NCBI RefSeq assembly: GCF_014202425.1
Contig: NZ_JACHGT010000016.1
Location: forward strand, 1 to 64,000
Origin: Phytomonospora endophytica
GTDB taxonomy: Bacteria; Actinomycetota; Actinomycetes; Mycobacteriales; Micromonosporaceae
Direction: 5' to 3'
DNA: 64,000 nt
Shown here one piece after another: positions 59,871-64,000 of this stretch. Every line of letters starts with the position of its first letter. Positions within the stretch are counted from its first letter, which is position 1. The notes under the pieces are model-generated. The model ran no database searches. It was not told the origin of the DNA and saw only the letters and a list, made by a program, of their open reading frames with translations. A program made the translations under genes and the position numbers.

Positions 59871-61298
59871 CAGGATCTCGAAGGCGCCCAGCGGTTCCGG
59901 CGCGGCCTCGATCGCCCACACGGCGAGGGTGACCGCGACGAGCGGCGCGACGTCGCCCGCGCTGCCCCGGCGCCCCCACGCCCACCCGTCGCCCACCGAC
60001 CGGCGGGCGGCGGCGGTCGCGGCGGCGTCCAGCACCGGGTCAGCGGACAGCCGCACCGTCCCTGCGCGCATCCCCGCGATGAGCCCGGCACACGCGCGGG
60101 TGTACTCCGTCGTGGACGTCTCGTGCAGGATCTCGGCGAGCGCATCGTGTCGCCGCGCCTCGTCGGTGACGTGCGCGATGGGCGAGCGCGAGTCGGCGAC
60201 CGCCCACCGTGGACGCCACCGCCCGGCCAGCTCGACCAGGCGCGGCACCACCCACGCCGTTCCCTCCCGCCGGTCGGCGACCTCGGCGACCAGGCGCCCG
60301 CCCGCGTCGCGCCACCCGATCGCGACCGTGGCAGAGGACCCGTCCACGGGACCGTCCCATGTGAGCACCACCCCGCCCGGCTCGGGTTGCGGCGGCTCGT
60401 GTTCGCGGGCCGCTTCCCACAGCTCCGCCGGAATCGCCAGCTCCAGGACCGCGCTCCACCGGTTGCCGTAGGCGCGGCCGAACTCCCCAGCGGGCAGCAG
60501 CTCGGCAGCCGATGCGATGGCCTCTGGGCGGAGCGTGTAGCCGCGCGCCGGGTGGTGGGCGTAGACGGTCTCGACGTCGACCGGGGCACCGTCCGGAAGG
60601 GACCACTCGAAGTACGCCACAGTGGACGTGCGGGCATCCGCCGGCCTTGGGTCCGCGGTGAGCGCTCGTCCCTTGTCGACGAACTCGCGCAGCCACGCAC
60701 TCGTTGCGGTGCCAGCGGTCGAGACGATCCACAGTTGAGCGTCTCGCGTCGTCTGGGTCGGGATGATGGCTTGGGCCAGCTCGGCGCCGCGCACAGCGTC
60801 GAAGGCCCACGCCTCGTCCACGCTGACGAGATCGGTCGTCTTGCCGTGCAGCGCCTCGGGACCGGGTGAGAACGGCCGCAATGTGGACGCCAGGGCCTCG
60901 TATCGCAGCTGCTCAGAGCCGTTGGACATCCGCGACGTCGTCAGTGTCGCCAGTGGAGACGACTCGATCGCGTCGACGTGCTCAAGCCACAGGTCCCGCG
61001 CGTCGGCGCGGGTCTGCGCGGTCATCCACACCCGGCGCCGCCGCCCGGTCAGGCACCGGTGCGCCGAGAGCGCGCCGAGCAGTGTGGACTTTCCCGCCTG
61101 CCGGGGCACGGTGACCACCACGACCCGGTACGCCCACTGGCCGGTTGGCGTAATCTCCAGGGCGGTGTCACAGACCTGCCGTTGCCACGGCATGAACGGC
61201 GCCCCGATCGACGCCGAGACCTTCGCGACCTTCCCGCCGAAGGTGAGCCGGGACAGGTCACGTGGGGTCGCGTAACGCGGCGGGGCCGGTGCCAGCAT
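59730..61298 (-). CDS. Phage terminase large subunit
   Basis: A 522-residue DNA-packaging motor. The ATPase Walker A is VPRQAGKSTLLGA, the Walker B is LVSVDEAWAF, and the coupling motif region is IVSTAGTATSAWL. The C-terminal nuclease domain shows TWDGPVDGSSATVAIGW and the acidic AVADSRSP. The last 47 residues run antisense to a small forward gene and do not look conserved. The start overlaps the small terminase gene by 41 bases. Confidence 0.92.
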   Translation of the reverse strand: MLAPAPPRYATPRDLSRLTFGGKVAKVSASIGAPFMPWQRQVCDTALEITPTGQWAYRVVVVTVPRQAGKSTLLGALSAHRCLTGRRRRVWMTAQTRADARDLWLEHVDAIESSPLATLTTSRMSNGSEQLRYEALASTLRPFSPGPEALHGKTTDLVSVDEAWAFDAVRGAELAQAIIPTQTTRDAQLWIVSTAGTATSAWLREFVDKGRALTADPRPADARTSTVAYFEWSLPDGAPVDVETVYAHHPARGYTLRPEAIASAAELLPAGEFGRAYGNRWSAVLELAIPAELWEAAREHEPPQPEPGGVVLTWDGPVDGSSATVAIGWRDAGGRLVAEVADRREGTAWVVPRLVELAGRWRPRWAVADSRSPIAHVTDEARRHDALAEILHETSTTEYTRACAGLIAGMRAGTVRLSADPVLDAAATAAARRSVGDGWAWGRRGSAGDVAPLVAVTLAVWAIEAAPEPLGAFEILLGRAGRRCDRRSGGQFEPAQLVVDDPGDHRDEFEVGRLAEFETAPR

Positions 61299-61626
61299 CG
61301 GGCTTCCCGAGGTCTTCCAACAGCGCCGTCAGCGCATCGGGCGCCGCCGCACCCCGCGCGGCCGGAGTCAGCCCGAGGTCGGCCAGGGTCGCGCGCAACT
61401 CAGCGGCCAGCTTCGCCGCCGCCCACCGGTCGTCATCGAGTCCGGCACCGTCCAAGAGGCGGGCGAGCGCGCGGGCGGTGGCGGCCAAGGGTCCATCCGG
61501 GACGGTCTGAATCGTCTTCCCGCGTTGCCCAGCCGCAATCGCCTTGCCGACCGCGCGCTCAGCCGGACCGGCCGGGCGCTTGCGGAGCCCGGGGAGCGCG
61601 TCACGCTGAGGCGTCTTCTTCGGCAT
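61258..61626 (-). CDS. Phage terminase small subunit
   Basis: A 122-residue protein directly before the large terminase gene. It starts MPKKTPQRDALPGLRKRPAG and is basic, then helical (LAATARALARLLDGAGLDDD, AAKLAAELRATLADLG). Small terminases recognise packaging sites in phage DNA. Its start lies just behind the candidate late-promoter palindrome. Confidence 0.78.
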   Translation of the reverse strand: MPKKTPQRDALPGLRKRPAGPAERAVGKAIAAGQRGKTIQTVPDGPLAATARALARLLDGAGLDDDRWAAAKLAAELRATLADLGLTPAARGAAAPDALTALLEDLGKPDAGTGPAALRDPT

Positions 61627-61640
61627 GCCCACAGCGTCTC

Positions 61641-61659
61641 ATGTCGACATGCGCATGTC
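61641..61659 (-). promoter_or_regulatory. Palindromic candidate late-promoter operator
   Basis: A perfect 14-bp palindrome GACATGCGCATGTC (61646-61659) is preceded by ATGTC, giving the 10-bp palindrome ATGTCGACAT as well. It lies 15 bases before the small terminase start, between that gene and a terminator, which is where late-operon control is expected. Confidence 0.55.
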
Positions 61660-61690
61660 TGCATAACTGGTCGAGCGTTCGGCCAATGTA

Positions 61691-61720
61691 GACCGCCCCC
61701 GGTAGCAGCCGGGGGCGGTC
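61691..61720. terminator. Terminator between regulator pair and late operon
   Basis: A perfect 12-bp stem (GACCGCCCCCGG with CCGGGGGCGGTC) and loop TAGCAG lies after the DUF397 stop. It should end the regulator transcript before the terminase genes. Confidence 0.8.
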
Positions 61721-61735
61721 ACGTCAGATTGCGAA

Positions 61736-61921
61736 TCAGGGTGCCTGAATGAGGTTCTTCAAGGAGCTGAACTCGGCCGCCGAGACGGTGAGGGTCGGAC
61801 TCCCCGTGCCCAGCTTGGAGTCACGCAACTGCACCTGGTCGCCGAACAGGCGAAGCTCAACGCAGTTGGCTCCGCTTCCCTGGCTCCGCGAAGACTTCCG
61901 CCAAGGACCGATCGTGGTCAC
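61736..61921 (-). CDS. DUF397 protein
   Basis: A 61-residue DUF397 protein with the family signature WRKSSRSQGSGANCVELR and QLRDSK. In actinobacteria these small proteins are encoded beside an XRE regulator with a DUF5753/Scr1 domain and work with it, in some cases as a toxin or modulator. It overlaps the regulator gene by four bases. Confidence 0.93.
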   Translation of the reverse strand: MTTIGPWRKSSRSQGSGANCVELRLFGDQVQLRDSKLGTGSPTLTVSAAEFSSLKNLIQAP

Positions 61922-62757
61922 GATAGATACTCCTCAATGTCTCGTGCAACGTCGTAAACGCGCTCGAAGATGTCGCGGTACGGAGCGACCGCGTCGGGCT
62001 TCTCCAGGTACGACCGATCGCCGAGCCCTTCCAAGTACACAACCGGAACGTCGAACTCGCCGGACGGGGGTACCACGATCGTGAACGGCCCGGACATCAT
62101 CCCCGGGTGTAGACGATCAACAACCCGGATGCTGACGTTAGGCCGCGCTGCCAGGACTCGCAAGCGTGAAAGCTGCTCGTCTCGTGTGACGCTGGGCAAC
62201 TGCGCCAGGTAGTGGATCGCGGCGAACCCGATCACGGTCCGGACGGTCGGCCCGCCGTCGGCACGCTCCAGGACGGTCGTCTGGCGGCCTACGCGATCGC
62301 GTCGAATCTCGCGCCCGGTGTCGGGTGACGTCGCGTCCTCGGCAGCCTGCACCGCCTCCATGTAGGCCACCGTCTGGAAGAGTCCGGGCACGTACTCCGA
62401 TTCGAAGACGTCGATGCGCTCCGCGTGCGCCTCCAGGTCAAGGAACAGGCGGCCTTCGCGCGGGATGCTCACGTTGCTTTCCGTGACGTCGGAGCCCTGT
62501 TCGCCCAGCAGTCGCAGGCTCATCAGGTGGGAGTAGTCGTCGCCCGTGACGTGGAAGAACCGCAGTAGCTCAATGGCGTCGTTCTGTTTGACCGCCCGCG
62601 TTCCGGCCTCTATGTCCCCGAGTTTCTGCGCTGAGTAGCCCTGCGCTGCGGCCACGGCTCGCCCGCTGAGTCCACGCGCGTTACGGAGGCGCTGAATAGC
62701 CTGCCCGAACTGGCGTCGCGCGAGCGCCGGTTTCGGAGCGTTCCCCTGTACGACCAT
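61918..62757 (-). CDS. XRE-family regulator with DUF5753 (Scr1-like) domain
   Basis: A 279-residue regulator. The N-terminal HTH is seen in IQRLRNARGLSGRAVAAAQ and GYSAQKLGDIEAGTR; the C-terminal DUF5753 part contains FESEYVPGLFQTVAYMEAV, typical of Scr1/WhiJ-type proteins. It forms an operon with the DUF397 gene. Lying between early and late genes, it may serve as the phage repressor, which would be an unusual use of this host-type pair. Confidence 0.9.
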   Translation of the reverse strand: MVVQGNAPKPALARRQFGQAIQRLRNARGLSGRAVAAAQGYSAQKLGDIEAGTRAVKQNDAIELLRFFHVTGDDYSHLMSLRLLGEQGSDVTESNVSIPREGRLFLDLEAHAERIDVFESEYVPGLFQTVAYMEAVQAAEDATSPDTGREIRRDRVGRQTTVLERADGGPTVRTVIGFAAIHYLAQLPSVTRDEQLSRLRVLAARPNVSIRVVDRLHPGMMSGPFTIVVPPSGEFDVPVVYLEGLGDRSYLEKPDAVAPYRDIFERVYDVARDIEEYLS

Positions 62758-62764
62758 CCCTCAA

Positions 62765-62797
62765 GTGTTCCAGAAAACGCCTCCCAGAACGGAACAC
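62765..62797. promoter_or_regulatory. Inverted and direct repeats before the XRE regulator gene
   Basis: A 7-bp inverted repeat (GTGTTCC at 62765, GGAACAC at 62791) encloses two direct CCAGAA elements. It lies eight bases before the XRE start in the 289-base divergent region and is a likely autoregulatory operator. Confidence 0.45.
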
Positions 62798-63046
62798 CCG
62801 CCGCCGAACGTCCATTCTCGATGCTCCGAATTCGAAGCGGGGTGCCCTCCTTCCCTTGTGTGACATGGGCGTTTAGCGTCTTTGATCAGAGAGGATGTGA
62901 GACCCCCCCACCATCCTTTGTAATCGCCGGACCGTTCGAGGGGCCTGCTGTCGCGAGCGGGATCTGTGGGCGGTCCGGCCGTGGGGGGATCGGGCGCGGT
63001 GACTGGTTCCGGTGCCCGGTCCCCCAGCCAAGTCGAGGGGGCGGAC

Positions 63047-63331
63047 ATGATCGAGGTGGGGCCGATGAGTCCACAGGAGAGAACGGCGCGGCGCGCGGCG
63101 ATCCTGGCACGGCCGATGAAGCACAAGGCGCGCCTGCGGCGGATCCGGTTGGTTCACCGGATCATGTTGGCGCATCACCGTATGGACGGCTTTCCGATCT
63201 GCGCGTTGGGTGGGTGCCACAAGGCGTACCCGTGCCCGACACGTGTTGAGGCGACCCGGACGCTGTACAGCCTCGGGGTGTGGCCTGACGATCCGTCCGT
63301 CGCGCTTCCCGGGCAGGAGACGGCCGCGTGA
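63047..63331 (+). CDS. Small phage protein with Cys-rich WPC/YPC motif
   Basis: A 94-residue protein from ATG 63047, behind a GAGGGGG site. It has a basic helical N-terminus (SPQERTARRAAILARP) and then CALGGCHKAYPCPTRVEATR, a cysteine pattern common in small actinophage proteins and probably metal-binding. It overlaps the next gene by four bases. It is the first visible forward-strand early gene. Confidence 0.7.
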   Translation: MIEVGPMSPQERTARRAAILARPMKHKARLRRIRLVHRIMLAHHRMDGFPICALGGCHKAYPCPTRVEATRTLYSLGVWPDDPSVALPGQETAA

Positions 63332-63528
63332 GCGCCGTCGACCTCGCGGAGGCGTGGGCGGTGTGGGACGCACACGACCAGGTGATCACGCCGTATCGGG
63401 TGTGTCGTGAGGGATGCCGCGAGGAATGGCCGTGCACACGCCGTCGGCGCGCCGACCTGGAGCTTCGCGAGGCGGGGGTTGACCCGTTCGCGATTCGCCG
63501 TAAGGAAGCCACCCTGCCCGGGACTTGA
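63328..63528 (+). CDS. Small phage protein with Cys-rich WPC motif
   Basis: A 66-residue protein starting at GTG 63328 inside the previous stop (GTGA). It contains YRVCREGCREEWPCTRRRRADLE, the same C-x3-C-x4-PC design as its neighbour, so the two are probably distant paralogues. The function is unknown; a zinc-binding DNA- or protein-binding role is plausible. Confidence 0.68.
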   Translation: MSAVDLAEAWAVWDAHDQVITPYRVCREGCREEWPCTRRRRADLELREAGVDPFAIRRKEATLPGT

Positions 63529-63531
63529 CCG

Positions 63532-63862
63532 GGCGCACAGACTCCGCGCCGCCGGGAAGACGGTGGCGCGGTGCCGGGGCGGTCTCACGGTTTTCGTTGG
63601 CCCGAGACCGTCCAGAAGCGACCCCGCCGCCGGGCTAGTTGGTCCCGGGGGCTGGTCGCTTCTATACCCGGTCGCCGCTCTCGCTTGCCGTAGCGGGAGT
63701 GCGGCCGGAGGACCGCCCGCGTGTGGCAGCGCGCGGGCGGGCGGGGCGTTGATTTGCAGCAGCGCCCCGAGGGTCGTCGGTGGTGGGCGACGGCCCGGGG
63801 GTCGCCTTGTGAGCGCGAGGCGGCCCCCGCTTTGTGTCCGCTGTAGACGCTAAGGTGCCGAC
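63532..63862. other. Structured noncoding gap in the prophage
   Basis: No convincing gene occurs in these 330 bases. Two sizeable inverted repeats are present: CGGTCTC/GAGACCG (63580-63610) and a 10-bp AGAAGCGACC/GGTCGCTTCT (63614-63663) enclosing a further GC-rich stem. Possible roles include a packaging site, a structured leader of the next gene or a small RNA. Confidence 0.4.
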
Positions 63863-64000
63863 GTGCCCAGTCCGTTCGAGGAATTCACCGCCGGAATCCG
63901 CGCCGGGCTGTCCACGCTGGACGAGGCGCGGCAAACCGCCCGTGCCGCGCGGGAGGCGATCGCGCAGGCGAGGGCCGCGCTCGGCGACGCCGCGCAGGGA
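63863..64000 (+). CDS. Partial phage protein, runs off the window
   Basis: The first 46 codons of a forward-strand gene starting at GTG 63863. The sequence begins PSPFEEFTAGIRAGLSTLDE and continues as an Ala/Arg-rich heptad-like helix, likely a coiled coil. The function cannot be told from the part seen. Confidence 0.55.
   Translation, partial: MPSPFEEFTAGIRAGLSTLDEARQTARAAREAIAQARAALGDAAQG

Larger units (their letters stand above)
48916..64000. mobile_element. Siphovirus-type prophage (left part, continues beyond window)
   Basis: A contiguous block of phage head and tail genes in one late operon, bounded on the left by a tRNA 3' fragment. The order terS-terL-portal-protease-capsid-connectors-major tail-chaperone-tape measure-tail tip identifies a long, non-contractile-tailed phage with an HK97-like head. 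Structural genes read toward the attachment site. Integrase, replication and lysis genes are not seen and are expected to the right. Frames appear intact, so the element may be functional or recently so. Confidence 0.88.

Noticed and set aside
63407-63853. Forward frame over the structured gap in the prophage
   Set aside because: Its first part is a shadow of the Cys-motif gene and the rest is Gly/Pro/Arg-rich with no start signal; the inverted repeats fit noncoding DNA better.
48916-64000. Interpretation of the phage block as a gene transfer agent or tailocin
   Set aside because: A tRNA attachment site, terminases, protease, capsid and a regulator/early region indicate a standard integrated siphovirus.

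Overview
The window is chromosomal DNA from a very GC-rich actinobacterium. The evidence is the strongly G/C-biased third codon positions, frequent GTG starts, a Bpa-type proteasome activator ending in GQYL, a mycosin-type subtilase with WXG100-like neighbours, and a DUF397/Scr1-type regulator pair. The gene content would fit the Micromonosporales/Glycomycetales neighbourhood, but I cannot fix the genus from sequence alone.

Positions 1-48,900 are core and accessory chromosome. In order: a soluble sensor kinase and an anti-sigma-like ATPase; wrbA; a membrane protein; pheA; a three-gene type VII secretion-linked cassette of lower GC (4.5-7.4 kb); a GH10-CBM2 xylanase gene broken by one in-frame ochre codon; a coupled metallopeptidase/cupin pair; serS followed by four tandem HAD phosphatase paralogues (9.9-14.6 kb); a block of reverse-strand housekeeping-type genes (hydrolase, an unusual YidD fusion, DUF1028, bpa, a MenB/BadI-like crotonase); a MerR/GyrI-like pair; two coupled FG-GAP proteins; a quinone-oxidoreductase-like MDR; a secreted subtilase; two double-GNAT acetyltransferases; a MazF-type toxin-antitoxin pair; arfB; a GCS2-family ligase; a CBS protein; a CDP-alcohol phosphotransferase/galE/FGE operon; ridA; an LmbE deacetylase; a Tat-exported class A beta-lactamase-fold protein; and a stretch of small regulator-plus-target pairs (MarR, TetR/SDR, LysR/MDR, Lrp/YjeH-like exporter, HxlR/SDR), several with palindromic operators that can be read directly.

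From about 48,916 to the end of the window lies one end of a siphovirus-type prophage. Its boundary is the 3' end of a tRNA-like gene with a CCA end and its own terminator. Inside, a reverse-strand late operon runs, in transcription order: small terminase, large terminase, portal, HK97-type protease, major capsid protein, head-tail connectors, major tail protein, gp10-like protein, tail chaperone, tape measure, and distal tail proteins. Upstream of the terminase genes sit a terminator, a palindromic candidate late-promoter operator, and an XRE/DUF397 regulator pair. Forward-strand early genes begin at 63.0 kb and run off the window. No integrase or lysis gene is visible, so the element continues beyond position 64,000.

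The most unusual signals are a pair of near-identical 19-bp palindromes bracketing the portal-protease module, a forward-strand gene antisense to the end of the large terminase gene, the protease gene lying wholly inside the open portal frame, the ochre codon in the xylanase active-site motif, the orphan type VII cassette, and a YidD protein carrying a membrane anchor and a Gly/Asp/Cys-rich linker.
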